Made by a program: the position numbers and the translations under genes. A stretch of DNA of 64,000 bases, taken from Temnothorax longispinosus (taxonomy: Eukaryota; Arthropoda; Insecta; Hymenoptera; Formicidae). Position 1 is the first letter of the stretch; each line of letters opens with the position of its first letter. This document shows positions 12,951 through 26,730 of this stretch, piece by piece. The notes below the pieces were generated by a model. The model was not told where the DNA came from. It worked only from the letters and a program-made list of their open reading frames with translations, and searched no databases. The stretch covers positions 18,571,297-18,635,296 of the forward strand of contig NC_092358.1 of the NCBI RefSeq assembly GCF_030848805.1, read 5' to 3'.

Positions 12951-13741
12951 TCTGTAAATATATCCCTATTAAACATTTTTAATCAAATAATCGATAAAAT
13001 GCTGTTTTTCAAAGTATAACTTATTAAAAAATCAAATATTTTTTGGCGAATAATGAATATTACATGCGTAAGAACTTATTCCGACATAACAACACTTACA
13101 TTTTGCTTATATTATGAGAATGCAGAATAAGAATGAGGAATGCCAAATGAAATATATTTCACAAGTTCAGCAAAGCGCAAAGTGGAGTTGACGCAAGTTG
13201 TATATCACAAAAAAAAGAATGAAACAGCACTACATGCACGGTTGCTTTTTACTGTTTCTAGGTAAAGGTTGATAGTAAATAACTTTTCGCCTTAAGTTTA
13301 AGCGTAGCTGAAGGTCTACTTTCAGTTTTTGCAAAGAAAGTCGAGTACACGAGCAAATACTTTTTACGGCGTCTAACAGAGCTCGCTGACGATGAATTAC
13401 TATCGCAAATTTTCGAAAAAATATATTGATTTGTTAGAAATGAGGAAAAATGAGGAAAAAACTATTCTAGGTAGACACCTATATTTCCTTGACATACGAC
13501 TTACGAACAGAAAATGTCACAAAAGGAAAAAGAAAGATGACAGGAAAAAGAGAGAAATAGTTCTGATATTATCTAAAATTATACTTCTTTCTATGCCACA
13601 AGCTTTTTATATTCAATTTTTTATATTTTATCAGGATGTTTATATAACAATAATACTTATGTTTATAATAATTACCAATTACCAATTTATAATTTATATA
13701 ATAAAACTATTATTTTCAAAATGCCACTCTCTTTGATATAG
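12951..13741. other. AT-rich spacer
   Basis: No supported feature. An AT-rich open frame at 13392-13736 gives a Lys/Ile-rich peptide without a recognisable motif. Confidence 0.5.
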
Positions 13742-13832
13742 TTTCTCTCTCTCTTTTTCTCTCTTTCTCTCCCTTTCTCTCTCTCTCTCTCTCTCGCTCT
13801 GTCTTTTCTTCTGTTCTTCTTCTATTTTTGCT
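13742..13832. repeat. (CT)n pyrimidine tract
   Basis: A long polypyrimidine run on the + strand, mostly CT repeats with TTT interruptions. The purest part is about 13776-13796. Confidence 0.95.
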
Positions 13833-16800
13833 ATAGCTTAATCTTACTCTCGCTACTGCGGTTATCGAAAGGCCATCGACTGTGCGCCGCGAAATGGCGG
13901 GCTTGTGCAGCGGACTATAATGTTGGCCGATGCACGTATAAAGGGAAAGCAATGCGGCGGAAGAGTTCCCGTTTTCCGCCCGCTTCTAATGCTGCTTGCA
14001 GCGGAAGTTGGTAAATATAACTAGTATCGAAGGAATCGCTTTGTTACTGAAAGCTGAAGCGAGGAGGAAATGATTACACAGCGGATCACGAAGAGATCGA
14101 AACTTTGCGGTGAACGAACACTCCTTCTTTTATCGCACTCCTTTATCGCTCTCCAAAACTAAACAATATCCGAATTGTGCAATATTAAATTATTTATCTT
14201 CGCGATCGCCAAATGCTACACCGATTAAACCTGATAAGATCCGACAATGATTGCATCATAAGAGGAAATATTATTTTTATATGCGTCAATAATGTAAGTT
14301 GTAAGTAATAATAACACATTATGTAAATGCTAAGTAAATTTAATAGAAATTGTGATTAACAGTTGTAGAAAATCCCCGTACGAGAAAAACATTTCGATGT
14401 AATTGCAGGTCAGGGCATATTTTAATTTATCTTATCTTTCATCATATTTATCTTTGTAAAAATAAATAGGTGTATTTTGAAAGTAATTAAACGCGAGAAA
14501 CAATATCAAAGGTTTCATTAAATATGTTTTAAAACATATAATATATCAATGATACGATATAAGCAGTATATAATAAAATGGTAACAAATAGCGAAACATC
14601 TTCGCATTGTTCACGATAAAGCTGTAAAGCTCTGTTAGCCCGAAGCACTGATATTATTCGTGCTAGAAGACATCGTTGTCGCGTTCGCGCTCTTAGAATC
14701 TATCGGAAATTTCCTTCAATCAAATAATAGCGGTGTCGACTCGATCGATTCTCCCCATCCCTCTCTCCTCTCTTTCTCTCCTCGTTCGTACATCATCCAA
14801 CCTTCCCTTATCAATCTTTCATCTCGGTTCATCTCATAGTTCACATCGCCCTAAGGGATGCGCTCGCGTTCTAATCTCAAAGTGTGGTTGGCGGTCGTCC
14901 ACCACTACTATCACTAGTACTATTACTAACCACGTCGACAGTGTCGACACTCGAAGATCAGCACGCTCGATAAAATAGTCGCAACCCCGCGTAGCGTCGT
15001 AAGCGATTATTTTATCAACACAGGGCGATCTACTATTTTTGATACGCTTTGATAGTCTTATTATGCACTGTTAAATTTGTAGTGTCAAATTATATTATTC
15101 AATTTGAGTCGTTTTTAACCATTTGTATAGATCGCCACTGCTCCTACTAAAAAAAATTTGTCATTAACTTAACTATTATAAACCAATGGAAATAATAAAA
15201 TAATACTGTTCTAACTGTGTCAAATTAATAAATTTTGACAACCTATAGTAGTTAAAAAAGTAACAACAAAATGTTATTTAAGGTATTCCTTTATAGGTCA
15301 TCCTTTAATATTTAATAGTGTACTACTTTTTGTTGGAGTTTTGTCATTGGTACACTCATTTAACTTATTTTGAAATTCAAAATAAAACCAAGTTGTATAA
15401 TAGATAATTAAAATCAAATTCAGTTAAAATCATTAAAATCATTTCAGTTTTTAAAAATATTTAATAAACTCGTCATTTATAGGTATTACCATTAACTTCT
15501 TTTAGAAGAAAAACTTTATTTGCCTTAACTATCAATACCTTCCTAATTTTCCACAATCCAGCCTTGTAAATAATCTGACATTTAGTTTACAACCCAGAAA
15601 AATCTATTACCAGAAACTATGGGGCTTTTGCAAGCAGCGGCAAGAGATATCGCCCTTTGTTGTAACAAGGACCGATCGATCGGGCAACACCTAGAGGGCT
15701 CGCGTATATTCAAGGCTGTCTTCTTCACCGATACCCAAATCGATTTCAGATCTAATGATATACGATAAGAGCTCTCCTCGTACCTCTTCCCCGGCTCTTC
15801 CTCGTTATTAATCGTGCGAGGAGCATAAACGCGCACCTATCAGACGACCCAAATGCAAAGTTACCGCGACGTCACGCATCCTATATCTCGGCAAGGCGCT
15901 CTTCCGCGTTTCCGTCCTCCTTTCACCCCCGACAATAATGAGATACCTCCTTCATCTCGTCTTTTCCCCCCCATAGAGTATCCAAGAGCGAAATAGGCCG
16001 GTATAATCGACGTCGAGCGATGCGACGCCCTCGTACCCGTATCATGAGAAATAATAGAGCCTGAGACGCGTATAAACGTTTAATTCTTGTGAGATAATAG
16101 CTTAACCTTTAGATTAATTAATTTAAAAAATATTTTATTTTTGTACGTTTTTGCTTTGTTCCATTAATTTTTTTAAATTATTATATAATACTGTACTAAT
16201 ATATTACTATTAGTTTTATAGTAATATATTATATAATTATTTAGTAATAATATACTTCACACACTATTCTCAGTATTTCTCAAATTTGTATTCTTACTGT
16301 ACTTCTAATAATGGTATAAGCAAAAATTACGAAATATAAATTTATATACATATTTCTTACATATAGGCTGAGTTTCTAAATTCATTGCCAGCGCTGAAAA
16401 TATGTATATAGAAATAAAAACAAAATTTTTAATTTGTACTTTTATATTCTGTTTCTTTAGATTCCTATTATTAAATATATTGTTTACATTTACATAGCAT
16501 TTGCAGCAACAGAATAATATATGTTTAATATCACATCAAAAACTAGCAAAGGATATTGCCATTTAACTGATCGAGCTAAAAAAGCTTGGTTGACAGTTGA
16601 TCGATTGGAGCAAACAGTGCGTAGCTAGGCGGAAAATTGTCAACCATGAGTGTTTATTCATTTTGTAAATGCGACTGAGCGTCAGATTTCATTCGCTGAT
16701 GCATGCTAATCGTAGCTTACGCACAAACGCTCGAAATTTTGAACGGGCAAACAAAATGAAACAAGGGAAAGATAAAAGACGGAAATGAATCCGACAGCTT

Positions 16801-19800
16801 GGGTTTAATGAAAAACAGATATATTCTCTCGGAAAATTTACTTGCTAAATCGAAAAGCTATTGAGCATTGAGAAATTCATTTTATGTATATTATTTACAA
16901 TATAAGTACTGAAAAAATTATCATCAACGATTAACTTGTTAGTGTTAAATTTTAATTAAAAATAGCAAGTAAAATAATAGCGCAAAACGATTTGCTATTG
17001 TCTACTTTCATGAATGCAAGTAAACAGCAAAATGTGAAAAAAAACAGCAGAAAGAGATTTCCCGGCTTAATTGGCTTACTACTGAATCTACCCATGTGTA
17101 CCCTTAACGAATTTGGGCCCTTTGTCCTTTTGCTTTGCGCGTCAGATAACGTAGCCAGATTTACTCTCACTTCAAAAACTCACTAGCTTTACTTGATTTA
17201 GATATAACAAGGTGGAAAAAATGTTTGTCAAACACACATACTCACACATACACACACATAATATTCTAAATACATAAATTGTGTTTAGAATTATTGAAAA
17301 CAAAAATCCCTTGGAATAGTAATATATTATTAAGTTATATAATCTTTAGGATTATGTTAAGAGAGGATCTTGCATACTAAAACATATGGTTAAAACTAAT
17401 TATTATTATATTTATATCAACATTTATAAGCATTTTTTTTTATTAAAGAACAGTTATAAAAATTGCAGTTTGTAAGTGCGCTACCTATATTGTGTTTAAC
17501 TTCTGATGAGCAATATAATTATAAACTATAAACTTTCGGTAAAATCTATGAAACGCATTTCTGCGACAAACACGAATTCTCCCAAATTGGTTCCACACTA
17601 GTAAACAGAACTGATGTCAAGCATAGAAATTGCAGCACATGCTACATCATTTAATTGAACTATCAAGAGAGACCAATAAATGACGTGTAGCGCGTCAACA
17701 AATGCAATTCCGTGCACTGACGCGCCGTGCATTAATTAATCGCATTTCTTTCAACTTATTTCAGTATTCTTCGAGATTAAACGTCAAACAGTTAATGGCA
17801 AGTATCCGAGAAGGACCAAGCCAGCCGCGTTTTATTATTCGAAGTATTAGCGGGAGCGGGACGCAACTGGGCGCAGCGACAGGCCAATTAACGGAGAGAA
17901 CGATTTAAATCCTATGACTCGTTACAATGAAAACGCTTTTTGAGGGGGCTGTTATTATTACCGCGGCACAAGATACCTTTGATGCCGCGATCCCGAATAG
18001 ATAGAAGGAAAACAAAGCCAACCGCGGAAGAGAGAAATGGAAATTTTAATTGCGCGAAAGGGAGAACCCGTATCTTACTCTCTTCACCCTCTCGCGCATC
18101 CTCCCACTCTCTCCCCATTTTCCGGATTATTTTCAGATCTTGACGGTAACATCCTTTTTATTTCCGTCTGTTTCATTACGCTGCTCTCTCGTGTCAGCCT
18201 TTCTCGGCTCGAACGAGTGAAGATTAAACGCGCAACATTTAATGCCGGTATCGCGCTTTCCATTCGTGCAATATCGTGTTCAGCTATTTCGAATTAAATA
18301 GCAAATAATGAGAACAGCAAATATTAATAAGATCGCGATATATTCCACGTATCAAAAAAAATTCCTTGTTAACATCCTTTACGTTTTACGTTATATTCTC
18401 CTCTTTATTCATCACTCTCGTAAATAAAAAATAAAATCTTAAATAAATCTTTCTAAACTATTTATAAAATATAAAAATATATTAATACTAAAGAAACAAA
18501 CATAAAACTGGTAAAAACAGAGATTTTCTTAAATTTTTTGTCTGTGTCAGATTCTTTACTTTTCAATTTCCTATTTATCTAATATGTACATTTTTTACCA
18601 ATTTACTATTTTCTTAACTCTTCAATTTTAACATACAAAAATCTCTGACTTTTTTTATTTAATAATTATTACTTTTGCCACAATAGCTTTTATATTGCAT
18701 ATATAGTAATCATTACTTTGGGGAAAGACATCCGTTAACAATTCGCTCCAATCACAAGTGCAACTGCATTTCCAGTCTCGCACGTGAGAGAAGAGTATTC
18801 ACACACGGCACATTGTTTCGGCCTTATAATGCCAAACCGTCGCGAAGCACTTTGAGTCGATACAACAGCATCCAACGCTCCGAGAAACGCCTATCGATTA
18901 AGAAGCATTTCAATGAGCATCGTTCGTCGATGATAAGACGTCAGACGCATAATCGCGCGCTCCCTTCGATATACATTGGAAAACGCGCGTATATTGCACC
19001 ATTGTATCGATTGTCACTCAAAATAGGACTGCAACAATGACGATGCATGTCTCTAATGGTTTTTATATAATTCCACGAAAGACATAATATAGTAAATAGA
19101 TTTAAGTATCAAAAGTGTAATTTGATCTTTTTTCTATATCTATACTGAAAATTATATATATTGTCTCTTTGTAGCTATATATTTAATTATATAACATTTA
19201 AACAGTAAATATAAGATATACAAAATATGTAAGTTTTTTAAATTATATATTGCTTGCTAAAATACATATCGCATATTGTTTAATTGCAATTACATTGTTT
19301 AAGATATTTCGAGTTAAATAACACCACGGGCAACAAATCTTGTCGTATTTTAAACAATATTCCACAACAAAACTTAAATTCCCGATTCTTCTAACAATAA
19401 AAAAGATACTATAAGATAACGTTAATCTGGCAGCTCGCAAAATGATAATATGTATACATTAGAAATTAAAAAATATCAAGCAGTTAATAATAAATTATCA
19501 ACATTTGCCCTCAATATTTTTCATCGCAATATATCCATTTCCGCAAGCAAAAACTTAAATTTATAAAAAGATATTGCTTTCAAATTTATTTGCATTAAAT
19601 AAAAATAATTAAATTAAATCTGCGAATTAGTATTACAGACGTTTAAAATGTATTTACAGGAAATGTTTTTTGTGATAATGGAAATGATTATAACTTGTTA
19701 TTTTTATTAAGATTAAATTATTTTTTTACTGCTCGTGTAACGATGTTATTTTCTCGTTTGTCGGATTTCGCATCTTCACCGAAATCTTGCTCCTTTTACG

Positions 19801-21661
19801 GCAAATTTTTCGAGGCATTTTCTCGCTCCATGTCCACGCAGAGTGCCGCGAAACGAGGAGGTCGAAACTAATAACGCGAGGAGGAGTAACCTGCGACGGG
19901 GAAAGCGGAAGTCGAGGAAAATGGAGTGTATATATGAAAGGGATGGGCGAAACAGCGGGAGGTTGCTTGTAGCGATAGGATGAAAAGAAAGAAAGGCAAG
20001 CGAGAGTGGGCTTGGCGTATTCGCCATAATAATTATCGCAGGCTTTCTTCCTCGTATGCTGCGAAAGCAACAGGTGGCTGCGTTCGCGCGCGCGCGTCAC
20101 TCGCAATCGCACAGACAAATCGTTCGGGATAACGACGAATCGCAATCGAAGTCCGGTGATTAGCGAGCTCCGATGGAGACTCGATTACTGTCGCCGGTTG
20201 AAGGGCGACCTCGATTGCACGTCGCGGTCGAAGCAGAAAAGATATCCAATCCGAGTTTTCGCTCGCACCGAACGTCGCATGTCGATCGTTTCGCATCTTT
20301 GGTCCACAATATAACCGATACTTTTTCATAAAGATATATACGTAGGAAAACGGAGGATTATTGTATATTTTTATAAGTATCTTTGGAATTTTTAGGGAGA
20401 AACTGATTTTCCAAATATCCAATTTAGCACGTCTATATTATATTAAATATTCAAATAGTTACATTTCTCATTCTTATTTCAACGATGCAACTAAAGTCTA
20501 AACGTAGAGGTAAAGAAATTATACGTTTTGATCGATTTTATTGCAAAACGAAATTATATATACCATTTTATGAAGGATACTAGAAAGTATATATATAATT
20601 CTAAGAATATTCCAACCGAAAGAATGGAAGGTCGAAGTCAGCATACAGGACGTCATTGTTGCTTTAAATGATTGCTGCAGCTTTTTAACCTTTTCTTTGT
20701 AACAAGGTGCGTAAGTAAAAACTATTTATATCAATGTGCTCAGTATATGCAATCATCCTAATGGAATAGTACGTAAAGTTTAAAGGAACAAGGGCGCCTT
20801 GGCCAGCTTCCCGACTTGCCTGTTCACGCCCTTTGCACGGAAGGATGCACCTTCAGGGGACTATTTGCATAGACTGATTGCAGTTTCAATTAGGAGAGAG
20901 CGACGTAACTTTTTCGCGAGTTACAAAGGCGTCGCGGCGAGTGGAGTGGAAAGGAAAAAGGCCGGGGAAAGAAAAGAGGCGGGAAAAAGCGAGCAAGATG
21001 GAAGGAGAGAAGTTTGCCGTATCCTATTGTCGACGACACAATAGAGCTGGCAATCCTTCGACTGATGCGACTGTTTTTGTACTGATGCAAAATGAGCCAA
21101 TCCATAATCGGAAATTACAGTCGGACAATGCGGTAAAAAATTTTCTTCATAATACAATATTTTTGTATAATAAGGTTGGAAACAACTTGTTATTAAAAAT
21201 AGATGTATAAATTCAACGTTTTTATTACACAAATATATATACCACTGTTATAAGATTCATCAGTACAATCAAAGAATTAATAATTTCTATCTTTTTGTTT
21301 TTAAACTTAGTTGTTACATCAACTAAAAACAAACAAGTTTAACAGCTCAATTTTTTTAAATTATTTACTGCATACAGTAGCAATATAAATACAAAATTAT
21401 TCTCCCGGTTTTTCTATTATTTACAATAATATGACCCAGATTATTATCTGTTGCATCGATATGAGCATAATTAAACAATTTAATAACTCAATTCACATAT
21501 TTAACAAAGCATAAATTTAATTTATGAAATTCGTTTGCCTCGTAAATCATTACGCTCTTATCATGTCGTGAATCATTCGCGCCCACTAACAAGATCCAAA
21601 AATTTCATAAAACCGGACATGTCGCCGGCTTCTCTTAAATCACGACTGGCGGCAAAAATGT
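13833..21661. other. Long spacer of alternating AT-rich and GC-richer blocks
   Basis: GC-richer, CpG-containing blocks lie at about 13855-14130, 14640-15000, 15600-16080, 17690-18290, 18720-19040, 19780-20300 and 20780-21070. AT-rich sequence lies between them. The two longest frames of this stretch, 19726-20145 and 20033-20422 on the minus strand (139 and 129 codons), overlap each other in one GC-rich block and show no domain, so they look compositional. Minor structures are a perfect 13-bp hairpin at 16198-16230 with loop TAGTTTT and a CA-rich run at 17229-17260. Confidence 0.5.
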
Positions 21662-21662
21662 C

Positions 21663-21694
<32 letters not shown>

Positions 21695-21695
21695 T
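21662..21695. repeat. (GAC)n microsatellite
   Basis: About eleven GAC/CGA units with two GAT variants at the end. It is in frame with a short open frame that would read it as poly-Thr, but nothing else supports coding. Confidence 0.95.
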
Positions 21696-22383
21696 GCTGC
21701 GCGTTCCGACGGAAAATTAATTTGTCTATATAAAACGGCGGGGGAAGAAGAAACGCGTCGAGACATGAAGACGACAGGGACGAAGAGAGATAACCTGCGG
21801 CAAAACCGATCTGCTGCAGCTTCTTGCGCGATGTCGCGATGTCGAAATCAATTTAAAGGGGATCGCGATCGAGATCCCCCCCCGAGCCACGGCCATCTTC
21901 CACTTTCACAGTTTATCTATAATTTGTGATTGAGGCGCTTTGCTATATGTATTCAATTATATAAAAATTTTACGTAATATAATACGAAAGAGTAAATTAA
22001 TCTTTACATTGTTTTTTTTTATTTAATTAAATTTTACAGCTAAAAATTAATGAAAAAATTACTAAAAATTGCATTTTGCTATTTCTGTATTTTACTTGTA
22101 AATCTCATTCTTGACAATAAAATTACAAATCGGAAAATCAAATAAGAATTTCATTGATCCTTCCTTCGTTTCATTCACATAGTTATTTTTATCGTCCGTT
22201 TCTTAACAGCGAAAAGATAAAACGAATCGCCTTGTATAATTCAAAGAGCGCGGTTCTTCTATCTCGCGACGATATATAAATATACTGTGCGCGTGTACCG
22301 ATGTGTATCACTCGAAATTGAATTTCGAGATATGAACGCGGTCCATGTCCAATTCACGACACATGCACACGTCTCCGCGTCCA
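21696..22383. other. Mixed spacer
   Basis: A GC-rich block to about 21900 is followed by AT-rich sequence. No supported gene. Confidence 0.5.
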
Positions 22384-22456
22384 AGCGCACATATACGAAG
22401 TGCGCGCGTACATGCGCGTGCACGTACATATATACGCGTACAAACGTGTGCATGCA
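22384..22456. repeat. Alternating purine-pyrimidine tract (CA/CG/TA steps)
   Basis: The sequence alternates purine and pyrimidine with few breaks, mixing CG, CA and TA steps (for example TGCGCGCGTACATGCGCGTG). It produces overlapping His/Arg/Thr/Tyr-rich frames on both strands, which I treat as artefacts. Such tracts can adopt left-handed DNA; that is inference here. Confidence 0.75.
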
Positions 22457-22836
22457 CAATCGATACTCTTCGACCTACTTGCGGAAAAGAGCATGGGAAG
22501 CGGAGCACATATGTGTGACGGAAAGACATTATATACCGGTATCTCTCAAGTTATAATGATCCGTAGGACACTACGTAACGGGTCAATGCTTCCAATGTGA
22601 GCCACTCTACGCTATTGCTCGCGAAAATGTCCCATCTCGAAGGAGGAGTCGCACGTTCGATATGTTCGACAAATATTCTGCTATGATGTACAAAATAGCC
22701 CGACAATCCTATTAAAACAGCTAATCGAAAAAATATTTCGGACATTTATAATATCCGCTTATTTATTTTCTATTTTTATTTTTTATTTAGTTTCTATCTT
22801 TTTGTTTCTTGTTCTCAAGAAACAAAATTAAATCTT

Positions 22837-22878
22837 AATTTATATGTGTAAAATATATTGTATTTACACATATAAATT
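22837..22878. repeat. AT-rich hairpin
   Basis: AATTTATATGTGTAAA pairs with TTTACACATATAAATT across a short loop, giving a stem of about 16 bp. No downstream U-run or gene context suggests a terminator. Confidence 0.8.
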
Positions 22879-25840
22879 AGGCCTATTAATTTTCGAACGC
22901 TACTAATACTTTACCAGAAAGTATATTATCTAAAAGTAATAATAAAGAAGGTAATAAAATAATAAAATAAATAAATAAGTAGATGTAATAAAAAATAAAG
23001 TAATTGAAAAGTTTGTAATATTTACGTTAATAAGCAGAAAGAATGATTATGACACTTTAAATGAGCATAAAAATAAGCATGGTATCTTAATGAACAAATG
23101 ACCGAATATTTATCGGTTACCTATGTAGATTGAAACATTCTTGGCTCTGATTCGAGAATAACTTACTACATCGACATTTCGATTGAGCTGATCTGTTTCA
23201 TGCAGTTCTGGCACAGGCGCGAAACATGTGAATGCGCAGTATGTGTCCGTTCACACGTCCGAGGATATGGCATTCCAATAACTCGCCAAGCGACGTTAAT
23301 TAGCCGGAAACGTGGAGGAAACGGAATTTAGAGATTGCCACGCACGTTTGAATTTTTGCGAAATAACACGACGCGCGGAATTTCCGCGCTCTAATTGTCT
23401 GTATAAATGCAATTTTATTAATGTTGACGAATTGGAATCGAGTGCGCTGGTTTCAATTTCGTAATACAGTTTACTATCTATATCCTCTATTTTTTACTTA
23501 TACTTTTGACATCTTTAAAATATACATATTTATTTAAAAAATATGTTGTAATACAGTATTTACAAAGAAATTTACAAACACATATTGCGCATGATATAAT
23601 TTCATTGATGATACGTTTAATAGTTAAATTCACTTAATTTGAATAAACAAATTATGATTATCAAAACTCTGGATTTTTGTTTGATGCTTTTTAATGTCGA
23701 ATAAAACCATTCTTCGGCAAAAGTATATTTAATACTCTTTGCAAACATACAATTCTTTGTAACAATATGTTGCAAATAATAAGTACATTGATGGTAAAAC
23801 ATTTTCTATTATTAATCGTTGCAGAAAGCCTTTCAATGTCGACATATGTTTGCGACCATATGAGTTTGCCGTTTTAATAAGTTATATCAGCATATGAAGT
23901 ATGAAAGCAGTCAAAGTATATTTCATTGCTTCGAGAAAGTCAATGCGATCCTACTCGGCCGCGCCCTGCGTCCCAACGGAAATGATCGAATCGTTTCGAA
24001 GTACAGCTTTGTAAAACGGCAGTCCGCGGGTAGTTTAATTAAACCTCTGTCGCTAATTAACGCCGATTTTATGGCGTCCACATCTCTTGAGGCTCGCGTC
24101 ACAGCCGAGTGATTTCGAATGGTTCTCAAACCTTTAAAGCACTGCAAAACGAAAAGCAAAAAGAATGTGCGACGCATATCGTAAACTGCAATTTTCGTTA
24201 ATTTACATTCACATCAACGATCAAATGGGAAATACAGTGAATGATCATTCTTACGTAATTATTCGTCCGTATAAATGCCTTTTAATATGCCGATAAAAAG
24301 TATAAATCGATAAGTTGTCATCCGCATAAAATTTTTCACTAAAGAATTATCCGATTATAAAGTTATTTTATAATTAAAAACTCTTGAAATCGAAATTAAT
24401 GACTACGACGTTGAAAATCCACCGCAAGAGATAAACGTTACCATCGACACAAGTTTCTCGTGCAGTTTCTAAATTATATTACAGCAATAGAAAAAATATA
24501 TTAAATTTAAATACTGCAAAAAGTAAAAACAAAGCATTTCAATTTTTCTTACGAGCAGGTGTATTCTTCCTAATATTTAATAAAAATTTATTCAAGTTTG
24601 TTCCTCAAAATATTTTTTTTATCGATATACCTACTTGCAACGTATCGATATCACATTATTTTAATTTCACAAAAAAAGATTGCATAAATACAATTGGTCT
24701 TCATTGAAAAAAAAACGCATCTAATTACCGTTGCCTGAGTCAATTAATTACAACGAATTAATTTGCTACGTAACGAATTTCGGTCGACAATCAGTGCTAC
24801 GTAACGGATACACTACGTTGAATTACGATATGCGTTGAGGATATGCGCGAACAAACTAAATGAGCAATTAATCACGCAAGTACAATGAATTGAATGAGTC
24901 GAACGGAGAGCGCATGCTTTTCCTTTTATTCATGCAGACAAATGCGTCGAAAATGAATAAGAATATCAAAATATTTCTTCTCTTTCTCTTTAATTGAAAG
25001 ATTAAAGAAAGTGTTGTGTAACAAATGTGGTCAAATGCACAACAAAATTATGTATCGTAAATCGTAATCTTGAACATGTGATTTGTCTTATTCCTCAAGC
25101 AACGCGCTTATTTGTTTTCATCTTTTGTCTAATAATTTAATTCATGCAGCTACTTTCCGCCAGTACGCTTATCAATGTTTTTCTAGTTTTAACTCTTATA
25201 ATTAAACTACACAAATTATCCACGTTAATGAATGAGAAATCTTCTCCTATTATTAGATTAAAAAAAGAAAAAATATAAATAATTATTCTTCCCTCTATAC
25301 TATATTTGTTGCTATAGCTTTTTGTATTTTTTAGCATTAATCATATGCATAGAATGTCAAGTTTTATTCATTTCTCTAGAGGAAAAAGATGTAATTGGTA
25401 AAAATTACAAAATAAGCAGTTAAAGATTCAACATTCACAGAGATTCACATATATTTGAGAGTTAAACAAAAATTACATTTACAGTTATTCCAAAACATAA
25501 AGCCAATTTTTCGCGATAAAAGCGTTATTCGTACGAAAAGGGAGACACGTGTCCCCGCTTCACGTTTTTACTTTAACTCTTTGGCCGAAGTGGACTGACA
25601 CAGCTCGACCACGGAATATGACTGAAAAACGCGAATATTCTCTTAACGAAATATGTAAATGTAGATAAGGACATTCCTGCCTGATAACGACGAGATATCG
25701 AAGTACAAAAAGGAACTACAGTAGCGTTTTGTTCCAAAAGATCGTTTAGAGGGAAGCCAACTATAATGATGCGTAATAGCCACAGGATTAAAACAAATGC
25801 TTCCGCTTCTGTTACTGTTAATATTTAATTCGCGTTATTA
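22879..25840. other. AT-rich spacer
   Basis: No gene or clear repeat. Somewhat GC-richer blocks lie at about 23200-23450 and 23940-24180. The motif TGCTACGTAACG occurs twice, near 24764 and 24798. Confidence 0.5.
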
Positions 25841-26730
25841 GGGGAGACCGGCGCTCGTTGGCACCGTTTTCACAATTTCGGCATTTAAGTTTTTAAACAA
25901 CTAATTTTCATGATACTAATATGATAGAGAGAACTTTTCTCTACATTTTCATGCCAAGAACGCTCCTGTATATTGTATAGTTTCTTTGTAATAAGTGAAA
26001 TACGAACATGCTGCATTGTAGCCAACTTGCCCCGATAGTAGGGTAAGTTGGCTATGCGACAAAGTCCATGTTAAATTAATGAAATCGTAATAGAAACACA
26101 AAACGGGTAACAGATATGTACTTCTTGATAAAAATTGTATCTTTTGAAGTTATTTTATAATGATCGAATAGCAAAATGCTGTTGCAGAAGAACAATTGTA
26201 AACTATTTTAGATGTAGCTTTCTTCAATATAAAAATATTAATATAAATATATATCTAGCTTCTATCAGCATTGTCGGTAGCAAATCACATGTTCACACAG
26301 GTCTCACGCGCGCGGCAACAACAAGTCAAGTTATATAAGCATATGCCTTGATATGAGCCAATATACCCCATCCCTATATACGTTTGATTTCAGTCATTTT
26401 CTTACAATAAATTACTGTTGTTCCTCAAAATGACATGTCGTATAGTAACAGAAATTTTTTTTTTAACTAATAATACGTCACTTTGATTTACTTCTCAAGC
26501 TAAAGAAAATTAATACGATATTTTGAAACGCTCGATTTACTTGCCATCTCTTGAATTAATTTTCTCTTTTTTTATTGTAATACTTGTTTGATTTAAATAA
26601 AACTTTGGGAAAAGTACCTGTATCATAAGAGATATTTTGTGATAACTTTTCCATTATTTATTTCGCTATAAATATATAAAATGAACGCATTGCCAACTTG
26701 CCTCTTGTGCCAACTAGCCCCGGTCTCCTC
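25841..26730. mobile_element. Non-autonomous DNA transposon, 890 bp, TA target site
   Basis: The left end starts GGGGAGACCGGCGCTCGTTG. The reverse complement of the right end starts GAGGAGACCGGGGCTAGTTG. The terminal inverted repeats are 24 bp with three mismatches and are flanked on both sides by TA. The motif GCCAACTTGCC recurs: at 26019-26054 as an inverted pair, and again as direct copies just inside the right end (about 26692-26704 and 26709-26720). The longest internal frame is under 70 codons, so no transposase is encoded. The TA duplication fits the Tc1/mariner-like group, but the termini are not ones I can name. Confidence 0.85.

Noticed and set aside
19726..20422. The longest open frames (139 and 129 codons, minus strand) as genes
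   Set aside because: They overlap each other in different frames of one GC-rich patch, have no recognisable domain and no splice or promoter context. Such lengths are expected where stop codons are rare.
21662..21695. (GAC)n tract as a coding poly-Thr or poly-Asp run
   Set aside because: The surrounding frame is only about 60 codons and shows no other coding sign.
22259..22600. Overlapping frames in the alternating purine-pyrimidine tract
   Set aside because: Frames open on both strands because the tract lacks stop codons; peptides are low complexity.
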